A stretch of DNA of 64,000 nt from Tridacna crocea (GCA_943736015.1 OX031061.1:55806192-55870191), one strand, 5' to 3'; counted from the stretch's first letter, positions 33,120 through 43,174 are shown. Notes: generated by a model from the letters alone, not told the origin. Program-made: numbers and translations.

Positions 33120-34140
33120 AATTCTACCCCTGGAACAGTTCACTTTATTGAATAAATCTTTTTCCAATTTCTGAAATGTGGAAGAGTTCATTTATTGTTT
33201 ACCCTTTCAGACTACAAAATACTTGGACTTGACCAAATTCTAAGCTTTTGACATTAAAAAATTGGAAGAGTCCAGTAATTAAAGTGAAGTTGGAAGAGTC
33301 CATTCTTTCTAAATTTATAGCTTACCCTTCATTGAATATGGAGGAGTCCATTATATTCATTTATAGTTTTTTAAAGATAGAAGAGTCCATTTTACTTTTT
33401 GTCTGCTCACTATCCACTGAAATTGGAAGAGTGTATTATTTATTTTCAGTTTTTTTGTTTTGTTTTTTAATATTGAAGAGTCCATTCTACTTATTTTTTT
33501 GGGTTTCATCATTCATTCAATTTGGAAGAGTCGATTTCATTTTGAACAAGTTTTAGTATAGAAATTATTGAAATTGGAAGGGTCCATTCCAGCTTTTTTC
33601 AATTCCATTGCTTATCATTGAATTTGGAAGAGTCCATTCCATTTTAATGCAGTTTCTCACCATTCTTTGAATTTGGACTCGTCCATGTCATAGAAAAAAA
33701 TAATTTGTCTTACAATTTTTTAATTTTGAAGTGTCCATTATTAACTTTGGGTTACTTTTTTTTATCTTTCAAGTTGGAAGAGTCCTTTTAAATTAATTCT
33801 GTTGACTTGGAATTCATTGAATTTGGAAGGGTCCACATAATTTTATCTGAAATTTTCCTTAAAAATCAAATATTCTGGAAGAGTCCAGTTAATATATTTC
33901 TAGTTCTTTTACAAATCATTGAATTTTGGAAAGTCCATTTCATTTACAAGTGAATGAATTTGAATAAATCCATTCAATCATGTTTAAGACCCCTTACAAT
34001 TCACTGAAATTGGAAGAGTCCATTTATTTTTAGTGAGCCTATTTTTGTAAAAACTATCCCAGTTGCCTTTTTTTTCCGCCTTGAAAAAATGATGTTTTAA
34101 TTTCTTAGATTTGGATGAGTCTACTTATTCTGGATTTATT
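33120..34140 (+). repeat. Array of ~50-bp units with a conserved GGAAGAGTCCATT core
   Basis: About nineteen cores close to GAATTTGGAAGAGTCCATT occur near 33180, 33263, 33290, 33341, 33378, 33424, 33474, 33523, 33576, 33623, 33675, 33727, 33774, 33822, 33880, 33928, 33960, 34010 and 34112. Between 33424 and 33928 the spacing is steady at 47-58 bp while the linkers differ. The core resembles the TTGGAnnAGTCCAAA part of HP-A. Confidence 0.8.
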
Positions 34141-34256
34141 TCTCTCTCTCTTATTTTTTAACCCTTCTCATAGTAGCTTGTAAACGTCCGATATTTGGAC
34201 AAACCATATACTACACAGTAAAACTTTAGACTTGCCCACTTGGAAAGCATGTGCTG

Positions 34257-34479
34257 ATGACCCTTTACCACACAATGACTTTTATTACCCCTGAAAGAAA
34301 AGGCTGAAAACATTGTGAGAAAAGGAGAAAATGCTGGTTGCCAGCATTTTCTCCTTTTCCCAAAATGTTTTCTATCCTATGAAAGAAAAATCTTTTTACA
34401 TGAGCCACATTGAAACTTTCATCAGCAAATACTTTCAATTGGGACTGGTCTAAAATTTGTTTGTGTGGTAAAGGGTTGA
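34257..34479 (-). mobile_element. HP-A MITE, full copy
   Basis: TGACCCTTTACC to GGTAAAGGGTTGA; tip GCTGGTTGCCAGC. The right half has CATGAGCCACATTGAAAC, a subtype also seen at 54647-54873. Confidence 0.85.
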
Positions 34480-34632
34480 AAATATGCTCCAAAGATGGAA
34501 AGCTTTTTTGAAATAATGGAAAACATTGTGGGCGAAGGAGAAAATGCTGTTAAACAGATTTCCTTTTCCATCGATGATTTCTAAACCTTCCATCATGGTT
34601 GGGAAAACACTATGATTGTAATGGGCTAGTTC
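34480..34632 (-). mobile_element. HP-A MITE, partial
   Basis: ACATTGTGGGCGAAGGAGAA with tip GCTGTTAAACAG remains; the outer parts are decayed. Confidence 0.55.
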
Positions 34633-34737
34633 ATTTTGGAAAAATAAGACATTTCATTGTTTTCCTTGCATGTGTGTTTATATTAGAATGTGAGTGAATG
34701 TCAAATGTTTGTTGGGCCAGTCCAAATATTTTCCCTT

Positions 34738-34948
34738 TATACCTTTACCACACAATAACAGGTTTTAACAATATCGAAAAAGAAGACTTTGGAAACTATT
34801 GTGGGAAAAGGAGAAAATGCTGCATATTCTCCTTTTTCCCAAAATATTTTTCCCCTCAGCGACTGAATTTCAATGTTTGATTCATGTTAATTTTGTTACT
34901 GCATGTGCTTTGAGTTTGGACAGGTCCATAACGTTGTCTCCTAAGAAA
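34738..34948 (-). mobile_element. HP-A MITE, copy with shortened tip
   Basis: The arms GTGGGAAAAGGAGAAAATGC and ATTCTCCTTTTTCCC meet almost directly, with the GGTTACC tip missing. The right half has GTGCTTTGAGTTTGGACAGG. Confidence 0.75.
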
Positions 34949-35034
34949 GATATAACTGTGTATACATGTATTGGATAGGTCCATTTGATTATTCTGTGCC
35001 TGACAAAATATTGCGACATGCTTGCAGTTTGCAT

Positions 35035-35213
35035 TTTTCATATTCCCACAATATTTTCGAAAGAATTAAAAAAAAAATACATCTGCACCCCTCACAACAT
35101 TTTCTTTCTCTCAGTGACTAAATTTCAGTGTTAGATTCATGTTCACTCTGTCATGTGGAAGCGCTTTGAGTTTGGTCAGGTCCATAATTCTGTTGTCTGG
35201 TAGTGATTTAATT
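35035..35213 (-). mobile_element. HP-A MITE, half copy
   Basis: Half an element (CAACATTTTCTTTCTCTC to GTTGTCTGGTAGTGATTTA), with the same GCTTTGAGTTTGG subtype as its left neighbour, so the two may derive from one event. Confidence 0.55.
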
Positions 35214-35430
35214 TTAACCCTTTACCAAACGACAAAATTTTAGACTGGTCAAAATTGAAAGCACTTTCAGACAAAAAAATAAACATAACTCAAAAATTGA
35301 AACTTGTTTCCAGCAGGGTAGAAAACATTGTGTGTAAAGGAGAAAATACATTTCTCCTTTTCCCACAATGTTTTTAAAAGGATTCCATCTCTAGGTCGCA
35401 AAAGCCAGGGATTGTTTCGGAAAGCGTTAA
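35214..35430 (+). mobile_element. HP-A MITE, full copy with shortened tip
   Basis: TTAACCCTTTACC to AAAGCGTTAA. The tip is lost (GGAGAAAATACATTTCTCC). The right half has the CCAGGGATTG subtype. Confidence 0.82.
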
Positions 35431-36133
35431 GATATTGGATAGGCTGGTGACCTGCATTTGTCCCTTTTCCCACTATGTTTTAAATGTGGGTATTTAGAAT
35501 TTTTACATCTCACCAAATTAAAGAATATATATGTCACTGAAATTTGTATGAAAAAATAAACAAATCATCGATAATTAAGACTCATAAAATTGAAGAAAAA
35601 AAATTTTTTGATGATATTCCCTTAAAAGGCTACGTGTAGCCTCCTAAGATATTTTTAAATTTCGTGCCAAAAATCAATAAAGCATTGTGGGAATGTCAAG
35701 TGACTGACATGGGACTTATAACGCTTAAATTCCATTACATCATTATCTCCCGCTAGATGGCATTCTATAAATACTCATCTATCTGATATGGGCTTCCTGG
35801 GTACAGAAGCGAACCACTTTCCTACGCGACAACCGTTACTTTGAATTTAAAACAAAAAAAGGTTTACTCAATAAAACGCTACCTCGTGCAATTCACTCAA
35901 CTATGATCACCAGTTTAGAGAAATCTGTTCCTAAAGTAGGTCTCATTTCTCCTCAAACGTATTGATACGTAAAAGCTATTTTCAACATTGCTACTTTATA
36001 GAGCGTAGTATTACAGTCAGCCTTCTTTCGGGGCTAGTAGTGATGCGTCATATAAGACAGTCGAATCTTCGAAGAATATGACATGCGCAGACAACGCCAT
36101 TACATAACAAACATGTAATAATTATTTTCCATC
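35431..36133. other. Unique DNA with promoter-like stretch
   Basis: 35431-35700 is AT-rich. From about 35740 to 36130 the sequence is richer in CG with ATGCGTCATATAAGACAG at about 36045, resembling CRE and TATA sites. This is suggestive only. Confidence 0.25.
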
Positions 36134-36205
36134 ATGTCTTCTTCGGACGCTATGTTTGAAACTTCGTCTGTGTACATGTACAGTTTTAACAACTCTGAGA
36201 AACAG
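36134..36205 (+). CDS. Hypothetical first exon, 24 codons
   Basis: ATG at 36134 opens MSSSDAMFETSSVYMYSFNN and ends SEKQ at CAG followed by GTTATT, a possible splice donor. Serine-rich and acidic starts of this kind are common in real proteins. The upstream promoter-like stretch supports it weakly. I see no downstream exon or family match, and it lies inside the 5.4-kb insertion. May be chance. Confidence 0.15.
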
Positions 36206-36243
36206 GTTATTTAAAAACTTAATTTTGAAAAGGAGAAACTTTC

Positions 36244-36472
36244 TTGACTCTTTACACGAAGAAAAAATTCAGACTTTCCAAAATTGAATGCATTTTCAGG
36301 TAGCAACTTTTTGATCTGGCACCATTGCTGGAACCTGTCTAAAATAGGAAGGAAGACATTTTAGGAAAAGGAAAAAATGTCAATTAGCACCGTATTCTCC
36401 TTTTTAGACCAAAAGTTTTCGAGCCTTCTTCCTAGACCTTTTAAACTCATTATTGCCGTAAAAGAGGGTTAG
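36244..36472 (+). mobile_element. HP-A MITE, old copy
   Basis: TTGACTCTTTACAC to AAAGAGGGTTAG, 229 bp. The tip has decayed to TGTCAATTAGCACCG and the arms pair poorly. The left half holds an unusual CTGGCACCATTGCTGG. Confidence 0.7.
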
Positions 36473-36870
36473 ATCTAAGTTTCTATACAGCGTAAAAACA
36501 TATACAGGTAACGGTAAATCAAACTCTTTGCTATCACATGAAATGTTTCCTTCAAATGAATTGGAAAGGAGTTTCAGAAAAGTCAATTCGTTTTAATTTT
36601 TCACAAGCCTTCTTCAAGTTTGTTAAAACTCAAGATAGTAAACTGGTCCTCATTGCACAGGAACATTGCTCAATTCTATAGACTTTTCTGTATCAGGAGA
36701 TGCGATTTAAGTACAGGAAAATGTATCGCATTATGTTATGCCCAAATTCTAAACTCGCCTTCTAACTGTACTTTCAGTACTTTGATTTTAATGGACAACT
36801 TTAAAGGAAAATTGTCGTCTGGCAGTGTAAATGAAAGGACTTGCTTTGTAATTGGATAAGCAAGATCAGA

Positions 36871-36989
36871 AATTGAGATTTTTCCATGTTGTCCCTCTTT
36901 TCGTGCTGCAAAAGTTTTTCTTCAATATGGCCGTCTATCGGCCAAAACTTTAGCTGCACCTTAAAAGGGGTATTATCCTTGTCGCGCAT
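36871..36989 (-). pseudogene. 75-codon divergent ORF, centre 3, left
   Basis: N-terminal part of the same ORF family (MRDKDNTPFKVQLKFWPIDG). Fossil, broken. Confidence 0.4.
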
Positions 36990-37167
36990 CGGTGTTGCTT
37001 TTTATCGGGTACCTATTGTCATGCCGCAACTGGATTAGTACGAGCTTGTTGATTTAGGCTTCCCACCTTTTATGGGGTGGAGGTATAAATATATCCTAAA
37101 GCGCCCGTGTAGCTCGTGCAAATCGAATTGCGGCATGTCAATGGGTACCCGGTAAAAAGTAACACCG
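36990..37167. promoter_or_regulatory. Inversion centre 3 with TATA-bearing spacer
   Basis: TATAAATATAT at 37084-37094 on the plus strand, the same orientation as centre 2 and opposite to centre 1. Flanks GTACGAGC and GCTCGTGC are inverted. Confidence 0.5.
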
Positions 37168-37395
37168 ATGCCCGACAAGGATAATACCCCTTTTAAGGTG
37201 CAGCGAAAGTTTTGGCCGATAGACGGCCATATTGAAGAAAAACTTTTGCAGCACGAAAAGAGGGACCACATGAAAAAATCTCAATTTGCAAGCGCAAGAG
37301 ATGCAATTCTTGTAATATTATGCTGCCAAAACTTAACTGGGTTTGCTCTGGATAACACGGCAAGCTTTTGGCGATCCGAAAATGATATAAAATAG
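37168..37395 (+). pseudogene. 75-codon divergent ORF, centre 3, right
   Basis: MPDKDNTPFKVQRKFWPIDG to ENDIK, open over its length and almost the same as 29500-29727. Confidence 0.45.
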
Positions 37396-38226
37396 TCGAA
37401 ATAATGAGTTAAACTTTCGGTCCCCTTTTCCGATGGCTTGTTTTTTTTTCTAGTCGAAATCATTTTTTTTTTTTGTGAAAGCTATTTGGCCCCTTAATTG
37501 TCGTACCCTAGGTAAAATTAAAGAGGGTTTCTTTAACAAATGGTCCTGTAATTGTTTTTTTTGTATCTTGTCTTTCACCTTTTTCATCCATAATATGAGT
37601 AGTGAATATCAGTACAAACAGTGCACCTTTGCAAATGTTTCTGATCTTGATTTAACAACCACAAAGCAAGTCCTTTCACTCACACTACCAGCTGTTTTTT
37701 TCCAGACGACAATTTATTTTTAAACTTGTCCATTAGAAAACAATAAACTAGCTGGCACGAATAGGTTTATTCTTCAAAGGGTAGAAAACATTGTGGAAAA
37801 GCAGAAATTGTTGGTTTTTAATAATGATTTGGGCTTGCAACTCTTGCGTTTACAGTCTTTTGCAAAAAAATGATTCGGCCGAACTCCTATGGCGCTGCTA
37901 TTTTCTCCCCTACTTAAACAATCGGATGTGTTTGTATTCTTGATTTCTTTCTCGCAGTTTCTAAACGGTTTTCAGTTACAAGAGCGTGAAAGCTCAGTCT
38001 TTCACGTATTTCCTTTGTTTCACTGATTTGTATGCCCCAAATAATAATATAATTCCAATTTTCACGGTTTTTATGACAAGCTAACGAGGAGTTCTGTATA
38101 CTAAATCCTTACCAGTCGACAAAAAAAATCAACATGTTTAAAATGAAAGTACTCCGAGACAACAACAACAAAACACAAAAATTTGGATAAAAACTGTCAC
38201 AATTAAGGATGAAAAAGAAAAGATGA

Positions 38227-38297
38227 GAATACTGCAGGACTCGAACTTGTTACCATTAGTTCTCAGGGCGAATGCTCTACCACTGAGCCACGCATCC
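38227..38297 (-). tRNA. tRNA-like sequence 5 (71 nt, degenerate)
   Basis: Reverse-strand copy, nearly identical to copy 3 including the TGGCTCAGTGGTAGAGCA box. Confidence 0.4.
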
Positions 38298-39895
38298 CAT
38301 TGAACATACTGTAAACACTTATTAATATATTTTGGTGAAAAGTTAATTCAAAATAATGAGATAAAAATGGAAAGATGTTGATTATCAGCATTTTCTAATT
38401 TTCCTACAATGCTTTCTCGGGCCTCATTACTTAAAATAATCAGTAATAATTTGCAATAACAAATTTTAAGATGCAAGTTGTTTATATTTGTGCTTCAGAT
38501 ATTTTGCATTGGCCAGTGCACCTATCCAAGAATTTCTTCACATGTTAGCAAATTCGTTTTAATCGTTAATGAAATTCAGTTTGAAATGATTCACTCGTCT
38601 CTCATTGCTGAATTTTGCGTCGACTTTGTTGAAATTAGGCCATTTGTTTGGAATTGAAATGTTATAAATGTTAAAATTGAAATTTTCTATATGAAAAACT
38701 AATTTCCCACTATTGCCTGTCTCAGGTGTAGCGAAATTATTCTATATTTCAACAATCTAATAGCAGTCGAAGCATAAAAAAAGCAGGTCTGTATAGCTAG
38801 CCCTAAATAAAGTAGACGCAACAGGAGGTGACATCCGAGGCGCGTAATGCAGAGATGGGTAGGCTTTCTCAGGAGGGTATTGATGCTCTTAAAAGTATCA
38901 TATAAGCTCTGTTGACGTCTTTATTTTTCAACTGAAGCTAAATGCGCTTGCTTTGGACCTACTTCTTGGTTTGATATCGTATGAATAAACAGTGTTTTGT
39001 AATTGGTCAAAAATAAAGATATGTCTATATGACCCAATTTAGAACTTGTCCAAAATATTAACAAGGCAAATATTCTGACTCGTTTTTCATGCATATGTCA
39101 TATTCAACAACTTTTCATGTTTTTTTTTTTTTTCTACCTTTCACACAAAAATGAATTGAGTGTTCCATTGTCAATTCAAGGGAATACGTAGCTCAGTAGT
39201 ACTCGCTTTGCTAGGAATGGGTCCCGTGTCCTGTATTGCTCTCATATTTCCATTATAATTTATAACTTCTTTTTTAACCAGATTTTTAAAATCGTCTCCA
39301 ATTACTTTCAATTTTGCCAGGTTGAATTTTTTGCCGACCGGTAAAAGGTATAGCAAATCAAACTTTTCTTTAGGTCGTCACAAATATGAAAATAGGAATT
39401 GTATATTGAGGGCAACCAAGTCTGTGAAACAAAGGAAACCTTAAGTTTTCGATTTCGTTATCAGGGCTGCTCTTTCATATAAACCATTGTTATTGGAACT
39501 TGGAGACGTATTACCAGGAGAGTCTGCGTCCTCCAATATCCAGACCTGACTTTGAATTTGATATGCCAATGCATCTTGACAATATTTCAGCAGTGCATGT
39601 CAATTTCTGATCAGAGTTGTCGTTTGTTACTTTCACCATACATCTCTGCAACGGACTAAATGACAAGAATCTTGTCAAACCGAGGAATACATGTTCTGTT
39701 TCTGTTTAACTGTTTCATGTGTAATATAATAAAGTAGATAAAGGAAATATAATTCCGGATACATTATAGGTGCATTCAAACAGATGAATTTACCTGTATA
39801 CAATAGAACTTTTTTTTCAAGCTTCTTTACTGATTGGAATCTTAAGCCAATTGGAAAAAGAATGGCTGCACCTATGGATAATGACAATAGTTTCG

Positions 39896-40085
39896 ACACA
39901 CCGATGGATCCAAGTTTGTAAGATTAAAAAACAAGTTATTGTCCTTTGAAAGACATTAAGGTTTTTCAGAAAATCCCTCTTTTTCACATTTCCTACCACT
40001 GAGTCTGATTGGCCTTATGATGTTTGAACAGCACACAAAACAATCGATTGGCCTTTCTTTCACCGGCGTTTTTGACGCTATTTTG
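39896..40085 (-). pseudogene. Cysteine-rich Polinton ORF, right copy
   Basis: Right-arm relative of 21112-21321, next to the right integrase as in the left arm. Fossil. Confidence 0.35.
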
Positions 40086-41005
40086 AGTTATGGTCATGTG
40101 ACGAAAATATCACGTTATGACGGACTACTTTCTGAGCCAAGTACAGAGGTGAATGCGAATGATTGGTAGTGCAACAGAGTGAGCGTTTTTGTGTACGCTC
40201 GATGGTTTCATCTGCGTCTATCCAGCTATTAAATGTCTCCGGAAATCCTTGCCACTCGACAAAGTACTGAAGCTTCTTATTTCGCTTCCTCTTTTGTAAG
40301 ATTCGCTGAATAAACCACAAATTGTTCTCGTCTTTATTGACCTTTTGTAACTCAGCCGCGTCAAACAAACCTTTAACATTGTCATTTTCTTTAAATCCTG
40401 TAGTTTGTACATATAGGGTACTCCCTGTTTCAATATATTTGCAGACACCTAAAAGATCTCTTGATATGCTCGACGGTACGGTTGTTTAGTAAAACTGATA
40501 TGTACCAAATCACCAACTTTATAAGTTTTATTAAAAATACTGATGGCGTTCTGTAGAGAATCGATGTAACGATACGAGTGATTGTGTCTCATCATTCTGT
40601 AAAGTGAACTTTTGATTGTGTGCTGAACACATTTGACATAGTTAGCATTTGCTGGATTTTGAGTCATAAAAAGTAAACATTTTAGCCTTTCATTAGCTTT
40701 TTAAACCAGCGATTTACAAATTCCGATCCTCGATCAGCTTGAATCTTCCTCGGCTTCTGCTGACGTAAAATACTCTTAATTGCTCCTGAGACAGCTTTCG
40801 CTGTTTTGTTTTTAAACGTTCGTACCCATAATTTTCTTGACAAGATGTCTATGGCAAATACTAGAAGTTGCACTCCGTCATTTTCTTCCCCAAAGCTAGC
40901 TATAGACAGTATATCCCAGTGAGCATTAATCGATTTTAAACACACCAGGATACTTTCGATCTAACACTTTTCTTAACTTTTGCAGTCCATAAAAAGCTGC
41001 AGGAT
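40078..41005 (-). pseudogene. Polinton integrase remnant, right copy
   Basis: From high to low coordinate: core-like stretches (LSRKLWVRTFKNKTAKAV, KPRKIQADRGSEFVN), then HNHSYRYIDSLQNAI, then the chromodomain (RKRNKKLQYFVEWQGF, SWIDADETIERTQ). The domain order and chromodomain fit Polinton integrases. This copy is not interrupted by the 2.15-kb element. Fossil with several breaks. Confidence 0.8.
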
Positions 41006-41034
41006 TTTGTTCTTCAAGTAATACTTAATACATT

Positions 41035-41269
41035 TTTTCTGATCATCCATTTCTCTAACAACTCAACAAAAATGGGTAAAATCGATGGATTTCATATATT
41101 CTGTTATGACGTCATCGATGCACTAAAAGCAGCTAAACAAAAGATTGAAAAAATGCGTAAAATAATTGGATAGACGTCATAAGATCACCGAAGATTTTGT
41201 TCACCGAGGATTTTGCTCAACGAGGATTTTGCTCCAAATACCGAGGATTCCTCTTGTACTGTTGACACT
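41035..41269 (-). repeat. Right terminal inverted repeat of the Polinton composite
   Basis: It ends GTACTGTTGACACT and contains the ATTTTGCTCAACGAGG repeats and ATGACGTCATCGATGCAC, inverted relative to the left TIR. Confidence 0.85.
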
Positions 41270-41642
41270 ACGCTTACAACAATATATATTGGTGTTTTAT
41301 CTATGTTTACCTGACTTACATGTAAACCATTCTTACCTCTGTCAACTTTCAACAGCATTTTTGTCTCTTTGGCTGCAAGAATGTATTTTTATGGGAATAC
41401 AATTCTATAAATGTTCAGTCATACTTCTCTTTCATACGTGTTACCTGTTGCCATTATATGTCTGAAATAATGTTGAAATGACATAAAGCACTGTTAAAAA
41501 AAAAGTCATACTAGATCTATATTCAATAATGTTGAAAATGGCCTAAAAAACTATTTAAAAAGTCATTTTAAATCTAGATCTGTATTTAGTCATGACATAT
41601 TGAAGTTTTGGATGATTTTGAAAATCTAAAAAGATCATTTTA
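41270..41642. other. Unique flank right of the Polinton
   Basis: AT-rich; contains two similar AATAATGTTGAAA...AAAAAGTCAT stretches about 70 bp apart (41467-41510 and 41524-41570), a small tandem duplication. No gene. Confidence 0.45.
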
Positions 41643-41868
41643 TTGACTCTTTACCGAACAACATTTTAGACTGGTCCAAATTCAGAGCATTTGCAGACGA
41701 CAAAATGAATGTGACTAAAGAATTGAAATTTGTTTTAGGAAGGGAAGAAAAACGTTGTGGGAAAAGGAGAAAATGCTGGTTACCAGCATTTTCTCCTTTT
41801 CCCACAATGTTTTAAAAGGCGTCTTTCTCATGGTCGACGAAAGTAGGAATTGTGTTGTAATGGGTTAA
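41643..41868 (+). mobile_element. HP-A MITE, full copy
   Basis: TTGACTCTTTACC to GTAATGGGTTAA. The hairpin is perfect from TTGTGGG inward; the outermost arm bases differ (AACGTTG against CAATGTT). Confidence 0.88.
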
Positions 41869-41971
41869 CCTGCTTCCCTATTGAAAACATTGTGACAAAG
41901 GAGAAAATAGCATCTGTACTTGTCAGTATGTTTTTACTTGTAGACATTCAGATTGGTGTAGATGTCAACTC

Positions 41972-42062
41972 TTAACCCCTTAACCACACAATCCTGACTT
42001 TAAATAACCCTATGAGAGAAGGCTTATGAAAACATTGTGGGTAAAGGAGAAAATGTTGGTGA
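41972..42062 (-). mobile_element. HP-A MITE, half copy
   Basis: TTAACCCCTTAACCACAC to GGAGAAAATGTTGGTGAC: one outer half and one arm only. A short arm fragment at about 41880-41910 belongs to the same debris. Confidence 0.7.
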
Positions 42063-42329
42063 CTTGTGCTGTGTTTCATGGTGCACGAAAACCAATTTTC
42101 AATATCGTCATCAACTCTAAGCTTTCTACGGTACCTATGCAAACAGTGCAATAACTACAATAATCGTGTTACACTTTTTCTGCTTGCAGAATCGCTTCCC
42201 TTCTGCACCCCACTCATTTACATATCTGTTTGCAAGTTTGCTGGCGCGTATCGTTCTTAAAAGTGATGATGGCAAAATAAACATTTAGAAGGTTTACTAC
42301 AGTGGCACTGAGTTGACACCTTCATTTTT

Positions 42330-43140
42330 TTTTTTATTTAACTCGTTCCCACGAGATAATGATTCGTTTGCAGATTTTTTTTTTTTTCTTTATAAACAAT
42401 TTCACAAAAAACGAAATACTCAGTGACATGTGCATTTTTTTTTTTTTTTTTTTATTTAACTAGTTCCCACGAGATAATGATTCGTTTTCAGAATTTTTTT
42501 TTTTTAAATAAACGATTTTGTAAAAAATGAAATACTCAGTGACGTGTGCATTTAACTCGTTCCAACGAGATAATGATACGTTTTCAGAAGTTTTTTTATA
42601 AACGATTTTGCAAAAACCTAAATACTCAGTGGCATGTGCATTTTTTTTTTATTTAACTCGTTCTCAAGAGATAATGATTCGTTTTAAAGAAGTTCTTTTT
42701 TTTTATAAACGATTTTGCAAAAAAAGAAATACTCAGTGACATGAGCATTCTTTATTCATTTTTTTTAAATGATTTTGCAAAAAAAATAAACACTCAGTGA
42801 CATGTGCATTTTTCATTTTATTTAACTCGTTCCCACGACAAAATGATTCGTTTTCAGAAGTCTATTTTTATAAACGATTTTGCAAAAGCCGAAATACTCA
42901 GTGACATGTGCATTATTTTTTATTTAACGCGTTCCCACGAGATAATGATTCTTTTTGTTCAGTTTTTTTTTATACACGATTTTGCAAAAAACGAAATACT
43001 CTGTGCCGTGTGCATTTTTTTATTTAACTGCTTCCCAGGTGAAATGACTCGTTTTCAGAAGTTTTATAAACGATCTTGCAGAAAACTAAATACTCAGTGA
43101 CATGTGCATTTTTTTTATTTAACTCGTTCCCATGAGATAA
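42330..43140 (+). repeat. Tandem array, ~100-bp units, about eight copies
   Basis: Each unit has ATTTAACTCGTTCCCACGAG, ATAATGATTCGTTTTCAG, a T-run, ATAAACGATTTTGCAAAAA and AATACTCAGTGACATGTGCA. Starts fall near 42339, 42452, 42548, 42650, 42819, 42921, 43021 and 43118; a unit near 42750 is shortened. T-run length varies. Confidence 0.9.
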
Positions 43141-43174
43141 AAATTCGTTTTCAGAAGTTGTAAAAAAAAAAAAT

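Larger units (their letters stand above)
31375..36787. mobile_element. 5.4-kb insertion with 12-bp inverted ends inside the Polinton
   Basis: The uninterrupted module (29145-29200) reads CTAGTTTATCGTTTTCTAATGG. Here the two halves are separated by 5.4 kb. TTAGAAGGCGAG (31375-31386) and CTCGCCTTCTAA (36754-36765) are perfect inverted repeats near the borders. The left one also forms a local hairpin with TTCTCGCCTTC. About 22 bp beyond the right repeat remain unassigned. No transposase is seen; the interior holds many HP-A copies and a 50-bp array. Confidence 0.6.
17528..41269. mobile_element. Polinton-derived composite, 23.7 kb, fossil
   Basis: The ends are AGTGTCAAAAGTACAGG on the left and the complement of AGTGTCAACAGTACAAG on the right. 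AG...CT ends with long TIRs are a Polinton hallmark. Integrase remnants with a C-terminal chromodomain lie inside both ends and face inward. Between them a few modules recur in alternating orientation, with inversion centres near 25.34, 29.82 and 37.08 kb. No recognisable polymerase B, packaging ATPase or protease gene is seen. Three large insertions interrupt it (18591-20747, 22289-23516, 31375-36787). The flanking hexamers (ACTAGT and ACGCTT) do not match, so no target duplication is claimed. It is broken in many places; module copies are still easily aligned by eye, so it is not ancient. Confidence 0.75.

Noticed and set aside
33120-34140. CRISPR array
   Set aside because: This is a eukaryotic window; the core is short and imperfect and the linkers are not protospacer-like.
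24138-38297. Functional tRNA genes
   Set aside because: Anticodon and T stems pair poorly and position 33 is C in the common form; they are listed as tRNA-like only.
17522-41275. Six-base target duplication of the Polinton composite
   Set aside because: The flanking hexamers ACTAGT and ACGCTT share only three positions.
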